Source of the DNA: Thiorhodovibrio litoralis
GTDB lineage: Bacteria > Pseudomonadota > Gammaproteobacteria > Chromatiales > Chromatiaceae
Length of the DNA stretch: 64,000 nt
NCBI RefSeq assembly: GCF_033954455.1
Contig: NZ_CP121473.1
Coordinates: 2,962,501-3,026,500 of the forward strand
Reading direction: 5' to 3'
This document shows, one piece after another, positions 56,170 to 64,000 of the stretch; within the stretch, counting starts at the first letter, position 1, and the number at the start of each line of letters is the position of its first letter. A model generated the notes under the pieces. That model worked only from the letters and a program-made list of their open reading frames with translations. It was not told the DNA's origin and searched no databases. A program made the position numbers and the translations under genes.

Positions 56170-57369
56170 ATGAACGACCGCACCAAATCCGCCGACTCGG
56201 CTGATCGCACCGCCTTTCCGGTGCTTGCCGCCATCAGCTTCGCGCATTTTCTCAACGACACCATGCAGTCGCTGATGTTGGCCATTTATCCGCTGTTCAA
56301 ATCCGGACTGCACCTGAGTTTTGGCCAGATCGGGCTCATCACCCTGACCTTTCAGTTCACCGCCTCCTTGCTGCAACCCCTGGTCGGCTACTACACCGAC
56401 CGCCATCCCCAGCCTTTCTCGCTGGCGTTCGGAATGGGCTGCACCCTGAGCGGACTGCTGCTGCTGTCGCAGGCATCTACCTTTCCGATGGTGCTGATGG
56501 CCGCCGCCCTGGTGGGCTCGGGCTCCTCGATCTTCCATCCCGAATCCTCGCGCGTGGCACGCCTGGCCTCGGGTGGACGCCACGGTCTGGCGCAATCGAT
56601 CTTCCAGGTCGGGGGCAATGCGGGCACAGCGGTCGGCCCCCTGCTCGCTGCCTGGATCGTGCTACCCAATGGTCAGGGCAGCATCGCATTCTTTTCGCTG
56701 ATCGCGCTCCTGGCCATGCTGGTGCTCACGGGCGTGGGCTTCTGGTATCGCCACCAACACCGCAACCCGAAACGCACCGCCCCAGTTGACCATCATGGGC
56801 TGCCGCGAGGACGGGTCGCGCGGACGCTCGCCGTTCTGCTCGCACTCATGTTCTCCAAGTTCTTCTACCTGGCCAGCATCAGCAGCTATCTGATCTTCTA
56901 CTTGATGCACCAGTACAAGATCGACACCCAGACGGCGCAATATCACCTCTTTTTCTTCCTGTTCGCGGTCGCCGCCGGAACCCTGCTGGGTGGGCCGATC
57001 GGGGATCGCATCGGACGCAAACGGGTGATCTGGATCTCGATCCTCGGGGTCGCCCCCTTCACTCTGGCGCTGCCCTACGTCGGGCTGGGCGCCTCGGTGG
57101 GGCTGACCCTGATCATCGGCTTCTTGTTGGCCTCGGCCTTTCCGGCCATGGTGGTCTATGCCCAGGAGCTGATCCCAGGGCGCATCGGCACCGTCTCCGG
57201 GCTCTTCTTTGGGCTCGCCTTCGGACTGGGTGGCATCGGTGCGGCGCTGCTGGGACAGCTCGCCGATCTCTGGGGCATTGTCCGGGTCTACCAGATTTGT
57301 GCCTTTCTCCCGCTGATCGGTCTGCTCGCAGTCTTTCTGCCGGATCTGCGTAAGGCGCCGGGCAAGTAA
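56170..57369 (+). CDS. MFS transporter of the fosmidomycin-resistance (Fsr) type
   Basis: A 399-residue, 12-helix transporter. Fsr-like features are FAHFLNDTMQSLMLAIYPLF, FGQIGLITLTFQFTASLLQP, YTDRHPQPFSLAFGMG, IFHPESSRVARLASGGRHGL, SIFQVGGNAGTAVGPLLAAW and GDRIGRKRVIW. The ATG at 56170 is used; the frame is open 31 codons further upstream, but those residues are not membrane-like. Fsr relatives pump out fosmidomycin; the natural substrate is unknown. Confidence 0.9.
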   Translation: MNDRTKSADSADRTAFPVLAAISFAHFLNDTMQSLMLAIYPLFKSGLHLSFGQIGLITLTFQFTASLLQPLVGYYTDRHPQPFSLAFGMGCTLSGLLLLSQASTFPMVLMAAALVGSGSSIFHPESSRVARLASGGRHGLAQSIFQVGGNAGTAVGPLLAAWIVLPNGQGSIAFFSLIALLAMLVLTGVGFWYRHQHRNPKRTAPVDHHGLPRGRVARTLAVLLALMFSKFFYLASISSYLIFYLMHQYKIDTQTAQYHLFFFLFAVAAGTLLGGPIGDRIGRKRVIWISILGVAPFTLALPYVGLGASVGLTLIIGFLLASAFPAMVVYAQELIPGRIGTVSGLFFGLAFGLGGIGAALLGQLADLWGIVRVYQICAFLPLIGLLAVFLPDLRKAPGK

Positions 57370-57437
57370 AGCAGCGAAATTGCGTGTTCCGACGCGCCGC
57401 GGCGACGCTCCACAAAGCCGTTTGATGCCGCTCACTC

Positions 57438-59906
57438 CTAAACTTGTTCGCTCCGCAAGTTCCCTTTCGCCATTGCCCTGTCGAGCACGTCTCGCAGGGT
57501 TTGGATGTCGATGGGCTTAGACAGGTAGTCGTCCATGCCGGCGGCGAGGTACTTTTCCCGGTCCCCCTTCATGGCGTGGGCGGTTAAGGCGACGATCGGA
57601 ACCGACGGATCCAAGTCGCCATCCTGGTTGTCCCGGATGCGGCGGGTGGCCTCAATGCCGTCCATCTCGGGCATCGACGCATCCATGAACACCAGGTCGA
57701 ACGCCTGGCTTCTGAGCCTGTCCAGGGCCTGGCGGCCGTTCGCGGCTGTCTGCACCCGGTGACCCAGCTTCTTGAGCATCATGCCCATGACCTTGGTGTT
57801 CATTGGTTCGTCATCGACCACCAGCACCTGCAACGACTCGGTCGTTGCCAGCCCAGCCTGCGGCCCCGCCCGGGCGGTTTCGCGGGAAGCCGGTTCATCG
57901 CCGGCAGTGGTTCCTACCCTGATGTCGAACCGGACCTCAGTGCCCTGGCCCAGGGTGCTCGCGATGGTCACCTGGCCGTCCATCAGGCCGACCAGTCGTT
58001 TGACAATCGCTAGTCCCAGGCCGGTGCCCTGGAAGCGCCGGGTGTTGGAGCTGTCCACCTGGGTGAAGGACTCGAAGATGTCGGCGAGCCAGTCCGCGGG
58101 GATACCGATGCCGGTGTCGCTGATCGCGAACTCTAGGCGCATCTGCGCGGGATCCTTTCCGGGCAGAACACGGGTGTCCAGGCGGACCTCGCCGCGCTCG
58201 GTGAACTTGATGGCATTGCCGAGCAGATTGAACAGTACCTGGCGCAGTCGGGCGGCATCGCCGAGCACCCGCGCAGGCAGGTCCGGGGCCAAGCCGGAGT
58301 ACAGGGCCAAGCCCTTGTTTGTTGCCGGCTGGCGAAAAGCCGCGATGACTGATCGCAGCAGGGCATCGAGGTCGAAGGGTTCGTGGACGATGGACAACTT
58401 ACCTGCTTCAATTTTCGAGAAGTCGAGAATGTCGCTAATCACAGTGAGCAGGGTCTGGGACGAGGCCATGGCGATGCTCACGGCTTCTTTGAACTGCGGC
58501 TCCAGCTCGGCATCATCGAGCACCTGGAGCATGCCCATCACCCCGTTGAGTGGCGTGCGGATCTCATGGCTCATGTTGGCCAGGAACTCAGACCTAGCCT
58601 GGCTGGCAGCCTCGGCTCGTTCCTTGGCCTCGGTCAGCTCACGCTCCGTTCTATTTCGCTCGGTGATATCGCGGCTGACCGTCCCGAGAAAGAGCGGCTG
58701 TCCCGTCAACGGATCATCGACACGGAACAGATCCCACTGCATCTCGATCACTTGGCCGGTGAGGAAGTGCTGGTAGCGGATTTCACGCGAGAGGCGCCCG
58801 TTCTTGAGCACCTCGGCCACGCTTGCCTCTCCGCCGCGTCGATCGTCGGGCCAAAGATAGTCGGGGATGCGGGTCTGTCCGATCTCGGCCTGATCGCTCA
58901 ACCCCACCAGTTGTCGTCCGGCGGGATTGACGTAGAGCGCATGGCCGTTGAGATCGGCGATTCCGACAAAGTCAGGCGAGCACTCGGCGATCGCCTCCAG
59001 ACGGAGCCGTTCTTGCTCGAGTTGTTTCTGGTTGGTGATATCGATATGCGAGCCGATGATCCGGATCGGCTTACCCGCGTGATCCCGATGGATGAAGGCT
59101 TGGGCCAGCACCCAGATGTAATGGCCGTCCTTGTGGCGAAAGCGGAAAACGAGCTCATATCGGTCGGCCTTTGTGTTGATCGCCTGATCGAAATGCGCGA
59201 GGGCCTTGTCCAAATCATCCGGATGAACGCGGCTTTGCCATTCCTCGAAGCCATCGCCGATCTCGTCGTCGGCGTAGCCGATTTGTCGTTTCCATTCGGC
59301 GGAATAGCGGACTTTGTTGGTGATGAAATCCCAGTCCCACAGGCCAACATTGGCGAATCGAACCGCTTGCTCCAGGTCTTCCTTGGTCTGTTGGAGCAAG
59401 GTATTCAGTTGCTCCTCGGCCAGCGCTTGGCCGGTCGTGTCGCGGGCCAGATTCACCAAGCCGGTGACCCGGCCATCTGGGTCACGCAGCGGCTGATAGG
59501 TGCCGTCCATGTGTCGGCGGCCCAGGACCGGAAATTCGAACCAATCTGAATACCTGACCACCTCCCCGGCCAAGCAGCGGTCAAGGCGGTCTTTGAGTTG
59601 GCTGGAAAACAACGCTTCTCCAAAAAGATCGGTCACCGAGTGGCCAATAATCTCTTCCTTGGGCAGGCCCCAGAGGCGCTCGTAAGTCGGGTTGACTTGC
59701 TGGTAGACGTAGGCGGTGTCTAACACCCCCAGTGCATCCTCGGTGATTTGTGCCAGTGGGGAACACCAGCGCAATTCTTCCCGCCGCGACCACTCATCGT
59801 CCCGATCACTGACACCGCTGCCCCTCTCCAACTCGGCGATACGCCGCCGGGCTTGGTTCAGCTCGTCGATAAGCGCCTGCTTGGTCTTGTGCTGATCGGA
59901 AGACAT
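57438..59906 (-). CDS. PAS-rich hybrid sensor histidine kinase
   Basis: An 822-residue soluble hybrid kinase. A short N-terminal coiled coil is followed by three PAS domains (about 45-160, 175-300 and 305-420; the PAC end of the second reads DITNQKQLEQE), then HisKA with SHEIRTPLNGVMGML, an ATPase domain with NLLGNAIKFTERGEV, SDTGIGIPADWL and GTGLGLAIVKRLVG, and a C-terminal receiver with MDASMPEMDGIEATRRI (phospho-Asp), VALTAHAM (Thr) and the Lys in DDYLSKPI. No membrane segment is present, so it senses a cytoplasmic signal. Its output partner is not adjacent. Confidence 0.94.
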   Translation of the reverse strand: MSSDQHKTKQALIDELNQARRRIAELERGSGVSDRDDEWSRREELRWCSPLAQITEDALGVLDTAYVYQQVNPTYERLWGLPKEEIIGHSVTDLFGEALFSSQLKDRLDRCLAGEVVRYSDWFEFPVLGRRHMDGTYQPLRDPDGRVTGLVNLARDTTGQALAEEQLNTLLQQTKEDLEQAVRFANVGLWDWDFITNKVRYSAEWKRQIGYADDEIGDGFEEWQSRVHPDDLDKALAHFDQAINTKADRYELVFRFRHKDGHYIWVLAQAFIHRDHAGKPIRIIGSHIDITNQKQLEQERLRLEAIAECSPDFVGIADLNGHALYVNPAGRQLVGLSDQAEIGQTRIPDYLWPDDRRGGEASVAEVLKNGRLSREIRYQHFLTGQVIEMQWDLFRVDDPLTGQPLFLGTVSRDITERNRTERELTEAKERAEAASQARSEFLANMSHEIRTPLNGVMGMLQVLDDAELEPQFKEAVSIAMASSQTLLTVISDILDFSKIEAGKLSIVHEPFDLDALLRSVIAAFRQPATNKGLALYSGLAPDLPARVLGDAARLRQVLFNLLGNAIKFTERGEVRLDTRVLPGKDPAQMRLEFAISDTGIGIPADWLADIFESFTQVDSSNTRRFQGTGLGLAIVKRLVGLMDGQVTIASTLGQGTEVRFDIRVGTTAGDEPASRETARAGPQAGLATTESLQVLVVDDEPMNTKVMGMMLKKLGHRVQTAANGRQALDRLRSQAFDLVFMDASMPEMDGIEATRRIRDNQDGDLDPSVPIVALTAHAMKGDREKYLAAGMDDYLSKPIDIQTLRDVLDRAMAKGNLRSEQV

Positions 59907-60191
59907 GGCATTCGGCTCCCGGGAGCGGCGAGGGATATGGACCGGAAATACTACACAACCTGATGAGCAAAGACGGGCTCTGAGAAGGGATGTTAACGGG
60001 CACGAGACACTTCGTCAATGCACAAAAACGCCACCGCGCGGTTCTTGTGACACGGTTAGCAACTGGGTCGGCCGCTCCTTTTTGCCAGTTTAGGCCCTGG
60101 CGAACAGACGCAAAGCGAGTCATCTCAGCACCCTCCTGTGACGGAAGACGCACGGAATACGGGCACTGAAAAGCGATAGGCTGGTCGAAAC
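59907..60191. other. Spacer upstream of the histidine kinase
   Basis: These 285 bases lie between the kinase start and the cysH remnant. A perfect palindrome gctcccgggagc (59915-59926) sits 8 bp before the kinase ATG. I see no further gene or RNA. Confidence 0.4.
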
Positions 60192-60500
60192 CTAATCGAC
60201 ACCGGTTACCTGTTTCCGGAGACCTATCGCTTCATCGACAAGCTTGTCGCGCGCCTTGATCTGAGTCTGCGCGTCTACCGCTCTGACAATTCGTCGGCCT
60301 GGCAGGAAGCGCGCCATGGGCGGCTGTGGGGAGTCGGGCCTGGAAGGCATCGAGCGCTACAACCGCATCAATAAGGTGCAGACCATGCAGCGTGCCTTGC
60401 GCGAGCTGGGAGTGTCTACCTGGTTCGCCGGGGGTCAGGCGGGTTCAGGCAAGCACGCGTCGAGAACTGCCCGTACTTCAGGTCAAGGGCGGGCCGGAGT
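60192..60500 (+). pseudogene. cysH: cysH (PAPS/APS reductase) remnant
   Basis: The plus strand encodes [20 protein letters not shown], then [13 protein letters not shown], and after a frameshift [20 protein letters not shown] and [12 protein letters not shown], and after a second frameshift [12 protein letters not shown]. These are consecutive blocks of the middle of assimilatory (P)APS reductase. The N terminus with the P-loop and the C terminus with the catalytic Cys are missing. The gene is dead and adjoins cysB and cysI fragments. Confidence 0.85.
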
Positions 60501-60503
60501 GTT

Positions 60504-60994
60504 TCAGATCGCAAAATCGTTGCCACCGCCGGCCATCGCGCGGTCCACGGCCTTGCGCGTCAGCAAGGGTGCGAACAGCTCGATAAAGCTAAAGATATAG
60601 CCGCGCAGCCAGGCGTGCCGCCGAATGCCGAGGCGTGTCATGCTGGCATCGAACAGGTGAGACGGATCGCGCATACCGAGCCCCGGGTCCAGGGCTGGAT
60701 CTTAGGCCATGCTGGCCAGGATGCCGATCCCGAGCCCCATGCCGACATAGGTCTTGATGACATCGGAATCGACCGCACTCAAAACGACGTTGGGTTCGAC
60801 GCCGCAGGTCGAGAAGGCGTGATCGATCTGCGCTCGCCCGGTGAAGGCGGGGTCATAGGTCACGATCGGCCAACGCGCGATCTCCTCCAGCGTCAGCGCT
60901 TGCACCTCCAGGATCGGATGTCCAGTCGGTGCAGCGACACAGCGATTCCACCGATGGCAGGGCATAGCGGGCCTGGGGGTGTGGGTGGTCGCGA
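60504..60994 (-). pseudogene. cysB: cysB (LysR-type sulfur regulator) remnant
   Basis: The minus strand carries ATTHT and, after a 2-bp shift, QARYALP; then after an internal deletion PCHRWNR, LTLEEIARWPIVTYDPAFTG, DSDVIKTYVGMGLGIGILAS, a TAA stop (60702-60704) where CysB has Tyr, and the in-frame remainder SHLFDASMTRLGIRRHAWLR and [18 protein letters not shown] up to TGA at 60504. This is the effector-binding half of CysB; the DNA-binding part is gone. Nonsense mutation, frameshift and deletion together make it non-functional. Confidence 0.85.
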
Positions 60995-61050
60995 AACTCA
61001 GCGACCCGCTCGTCCAGGAGTCGTTGATCATCATCGTTATATTGGTACAT
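60988..61050 (-). pseudogene. 5' fragment of a cysI-type nitrite/sulfite reductase gene
   Basis: ATG at 61050 opens MYQYNDDDQRLLDERVAEFR plus one residue, matching the typical start of sulfite reductase haemoprotein-type proteins in proteobacteria. After about 21 codons the sequence runs directly into the cysB fragment. The rest of the gene is absent. The match is short, so the call is tentative. Confidence 0.55.
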
Positions 61051-61090
61051 GGGTTCGTGCTCGTCGTTTGCGGTGGGCCAGCGGCGCGCC

Positions 61091-61113
61091 CATCCTCCTT
61101 GGCGGGGAGGATG
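61091..61113. other. Perfect 8-bp hairpin
   Basis: CATCCTCC and GGAGGATG (61091-61098 with 61106-61113, 7-nt loop) lie just upstream of the cysI fragment. The following 61114-61359 is A+T-rich around 61160-61220 and holds no recognisable gene. Confidence 0.6.
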
Positions 61114-61359
61114 AGGCGACGCTTCGGTCGATGGCGTCGGTGCAAACACATGCTAACGAGCCGAAAAAGAACTTAGAAGGAATTTAGAATTAGATAGTTA
61201 TAACTTTTAGGACAATTAAGCATTTGGCGGTGAGGCCACAGCCGCTGTTCACAATTGCAAGGTCCATTCTGCATCTACGACCACAGATACCCGAGAACGC
61301 GCGGACTCGAACAGGGTAAAGCGTTGGCCGTAACGTGCGGCTTTTCAGGCAGGTACGAC

Positions 61360-63948
61360 CTAACCGCAGTGCCCCCATTCATCGATCGGCTTGGGTCTCC
61401 CAAGCAGGTACCCCTGAAAGACATGACAGCCGTTGTCGCGCAGGAACATACGCTGCTCCTCGGTCTCCACCCCCTCGGCGATGACCTCCAGCCCGAGGGA
61501 CTGACTCATGGCGAGGATAGCCCGGACGATGGCGGCGTCGCTGGGATCTGTAGCGATATCGCGCACAAACGACTTGTCGATCTTCAACTGATCCAGCGGC
61601 AGCCGTTTGAGATAGGAGAGCGAGGAATATCCGGTGCCGAAGTCGTCCATCGAGAAGCTCACGCCCAGTGCCTTGAGCTGTTCCATTCGGCTGACGACTT
61701 CCTCGGCGTTCTCCAGCACCACGCTTTCGGTCAACTCCAACTTGAGCCGTCGCGGGCTGGCTCCGGATACCTCCAGGCTGGCCTGGGTCTGCGCGACGAA
61801 ATCGGGCTGATGGAATTGGCGGGCGCTGACATTGACCGCCATGCTCAGACGGCGGGTGTGTTCATCGGACTCCCAGGCTTTGATCTGAGCGCAAGCCGTA
61901 TCCATGACCCATTGGCCAATCGGCAGGATGAGCCCGGTCTCCTCGGCCAGCGGAATGAACTCAAGCGGCGAGACCAGGCCATGATCCGGTCGGTGCCACC
62001 GCAATAGGGCTTCGGCGCCAAAACAGCAGCCATTCTGGTCGAACTGCGGCTGATAGTAGAGCTGCAATTCTCCCTTGAGCAGCGCCTGGCGCAGCGCGGT
62101 TTCCAGTGCCATGCGCGACTCAATGGTCTTCTGCATGGCAGGGTTAAAGAAACGTGCCGTATTGCGCCCCGCGTCCTTGGCCTGATAAAGCGCCACGTCC
62201 GCTTGCTTAAGCAGCACTTCAATCGAAATGTCGTGGCCGTAAAAGAGGGTCAGCCCGATGCTGGGCGTGCAGTAATAGGCCGGCTTGGCGGAGGTGAGCG
62301 CGTAAGGTGCGTTGAGCGCGACCCGCACCTTTTCTGCGGCCATCTCGGTCATGTTGGCCGCCGCCTGCTCATCCGTTCCCAGATCTTCCAGAAGCACGAC
62401 ATATTCGTCACCTCCCAGACGACTGATGGTGTCGCCTTCGCGCAGGCTCGCCGCCATGCGTTGCGCGGCTTCGATCAGCAGTCGGTCGCCGACATCATGG
62501 CCTAGGGTATCGTTGATGGCTTTGAAACGATCCAGGTCGAGCATCATCAAGGCGCCATATTGGCGGCTGCGATGACTGGTCATCAGTGCGTGACCCAGCC
62601 GATCGAACAGCAAGCGTCGGTTGGGAAGCTCTGTCAGCGGGTCGTAGTAGGCAAGGTTGCGAATCTGCTCCTCGTGCTTCTTGCGTGCGGTAATGTCCTG
62701 GGCTGTGAAGGTCACGCCCTTGTCGAGATTCTTTGAGTCGATCGGCGACGAGGACAGGATGATGTTGAGCAGTGATCCATCCTTACACCGCCAGCGGGTT
62801 TCCACGGAGCCGATACCTTGCTCCTGGATCTGGAGATATTTCTCGTGCCCGACAGACTCGAATTCCGCGTCGGACGGATAGAGTATGCGGGAGGACTTGC
62901 CGATCAACTCGTCCTGGCTGTAACCCGTCATGCGCAGCAGGGTGTCGTTAACTTCGATGAAGCGACGGTTGACCACTACGCCGATGCCCACGGGCGCAGC
63001 GCGCAGGATGCTATTGGCTCGGGCCTCGCTGTCGGCAAGCTGGAGCTCCGCCCGGCGGCTCTCGGTGATATCCTCGCCGGCGCTGAGACTGCCGATCACC
63101 TGCCCCTCGGCATCCCGGATGCTGTTGTTGTGCCAGGCGATCAAGCGTTCCTCGCCCGAGCGAGTCCGAACCGGGTTCTCGACATATTCCGAGCCCGTCA
63201 ACTCTCCGCTCAAGACCTTGCGATGGATATCGCGGATTTCAGCCACATTGATGTCGTGGGGGAGGCAGATCGAGAACCAGTCCTGGCCGATCAGATCCGC
63301 TTCACGATAGCCCAGCAACTCGCGGCCCTTGCGGTTGATCAAGGTGACGCGGCCTTCGCGATCCAGAGCGACGATGATGGCCTCGACCGTCTGCAGGATG
63401 TTGTGGATGGTGTCGCGCTCCTGGCGCAGCCTTTCCATGGCCCCGCGCTGCTCGAACTCAGCGCCCGCGCGCGCCGCAAGGATGCGCAGGTTGGCATGGA
63501 CCAGATCGCTGTCGCTCAGCGGCACCCGGGTCATCCCGACGATGAGGCCCAGCACCTCGCCCGCTGAGTCGAGGATGGGCTCGCCGATGTAGCCCTTGGC
63601 ACCGAGCCGCTTCAAATCAAGGTCCTTGGGAAACTTGACGTCGACTTCGGATTCGATGATGCAGCGCCTCGTGCTCAACACCTGCTCGCACGGGGTGAAG
63701 GCGAGATCGTAGGACCAGTTTGGAATCGGCTGTCCGTCCCGCCAGGCGGCCTGGGTCGCGACACGCGGTTGCCCCGGAATCAGTCGGGCGACGTGGACAT
63801 GGTCGAGCCCCAGTGTCTCGGCGGCATGGCGGACGACGGCTTCGCAGAAGCGCCCGCGGTTCGGGGCTGAGACGAAATTCGCCGTCGCGGCTAAGGCGGA
63901 TTCAAACTGCCGACGCTCGTTCGTTTCCATTATTCGAGCCATTTCCAT
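61360..63948 (-). CDS. GAF-PAS-PAS-GGDEF-EAL c-di-GMP enzyme
   Basis: An 862-residue soluble protein: GAF domain (about 15-170), PAS domain 1 (185-305, ending SAGEDITESRR), PAS domain 2 (308-425, ending FTAQDITARKKHEEQI), GGDEF (430-600) with REGD inhibitory site and LGGDEYVVLL, and EAL (605-855) with AEALLRWHRP, MDDFGTGYSS, QLKIDKSFV and IAEGVETEEQ. The variant GGDEY is still compatible with cyclase activity. It probably has either cyclase or esterase activity depending on the GAF/PAS ligand. ATG at 63948 or METNERR at 63930 may be the start; the gene is complete in the window. Confidence 0.95.
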   Translation of the reverse strand: MEMARIMETNERRQFESALAATANFVSAPNRGRFCEAVVRHAAETLGLDHVHVARLIPGQPRVATQAAWRDGQPIPNWSYDLAFTPCEQVLSTRRCIIESEVDVKFPKDLDLKRLGAKGYIGEPILDSAGEVLGLIVGMTRVPLSDSDLVHANLRILAARAGAEFEQRGAMERLRQERDTIHNILQTVEAIIVALDREGRVTLINRKGRELLGYREADLIGQDWFSICLPHDINVAEIRDIHRKVLSGELTGSEYVENPVRTRSGEERLIAWHNNSIRDAEGQVIGSLSAGEDITESRRAELQLADSEARANSILRAAPVGIGVVVNRRFIEVNDTLLRMTGYSQDELIGKSSRILYPSDAEFESVGHEKYLQIQEQGIGSVETRWRCKDGSLLNIILSSSPIDSKNLDKGVTFTAQDITARKKHEEQIRNLAYYDPLTELPNRRLLFDRLGHALMTSHRSRQYGALMMLDLDRFKAINDTLGHDVGDRLLIEAAQRMAASLREGDTISRLGGDEYVVLLEDLGTDEQAAANMTEMAAEKVRVALNAPYALTSAKPAYYCTPSIGLTLFYGHDISIEVLLKQADVALYQAKDAGRNTARFFNPAMQKTIESRMALETALRQALLKGELQLYYQPQFDQNGCCFGAEALLRWHRPDHGLVSPLEFIPLAEETGLILPIGQWVMDTACAQIKAWESDEHTRRLSMAVNVSARQFHQPDFVAQTQASLEVSGASPRRLKLELTESVVLENAEEVVSRMEQLKALGVSFSMDDFGTGYSSLSYLKRLPLDQLKIDKSFVRDIATDPSDAAIVRAILAMSQSLGLEVIAEGVETEEQRMFLRDNGCHVFQGYLLGRPKPIDEWGHCG

Positions 63949-64000
63949 GATAAACAGAGGGCTTTAATGCCGGAGTATCTCTGTCATTGGGGAGTCGTTC

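Noticed and set aside
60702-61151. 149-codon minus-strand ORF as an intact gene
   Set aside because: It is the frame-shifted and stop-terminated middle part of a cysB pseudogene.

Overview
The window looks like a gammaproteobacterial chromosome with fairly high G+C. The gene set fits a purple sulfur bacterium or a relative in the Chromatiales: a complete urease operon, urtABCDE, glgC, an Fe-superoxide dismutase, many c-di-GMP and PAS signalling proteins, and degraded assimilatory sulfate reduction genes. That placement is inferred from gene content and protein style; no rRNA or other phylogenetic marker is present.

Layout. 1-364: 5' end of an asparagine-synthase-like amidotransferase, running off the left edge. 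939-7406: a DUF389 membrane protein, then three exported proteins of lower G+C (two Cys-rich with thaumatin-like C-terminal signatures, one lipocalin-like AttH/CrtC type). 7407-10672: orphan hydantoinase B subunit carrying a Ser/Glu/Asp 12-bp repeat, sodB, and a periplasmic GlcG/HbpS protein. 10737-19377 (minus): ureDABCEFG, running on through 4-bp overlaps into a CHASE4-GGDEF-EAL protein and a glutaminyl cyclase. 19548-20801: glgC. 20903-26802 (minus): urtABCDE behind a good sigma-54-type promoter. Urea is therefore imported and hydrolysed from two neighbouring nitrogen-scavenging operons.

27098-43820 is the most unusual part. It is a complete RiPP pathway of the NHLP/proteusin type: two precursors with nitrile-hydratase-like leaders and 51-residue, Val/Thr-rich cores; two PoyD-like radical SAM epimerases; a B12-dependent radical SAM C-methyltransferase; a YcaO enzyme without a visible partner; a C39-peptidase ABC transporter; an NHLM-type ABC transporter; an HlyD-type adaptor; and a divergent TolC-like outer-membrane channel. 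The predicted flow is leader-guided epimerisation, C-methylation and YcaO modification, cleavage after the Gly motif, then export.

44069-51195: housekeeping and stress genes (FmdB-like zinc ribbon, DegS/DegQ-like protease, DUF2892 protein, ABC-2 exporter, RHH/PIN toxin-antitoxin, ferritin, cupin, GYF/AIM24 protein). 51330-54783: a mobile or decayed stretch with an ISAs1/DUF4338 remnant, an intact IS4-family element and two low-G+C orphan genes, one apparently cut at its 5' end by the IS. 54877-63948: aminotransferase, Fsr-type MFS pump, hybrid histidine kinase, pseudogene remains of cysH, cysB and a cysI start, and a GAF-PAS-PAS-GGDEF-EAL protein.
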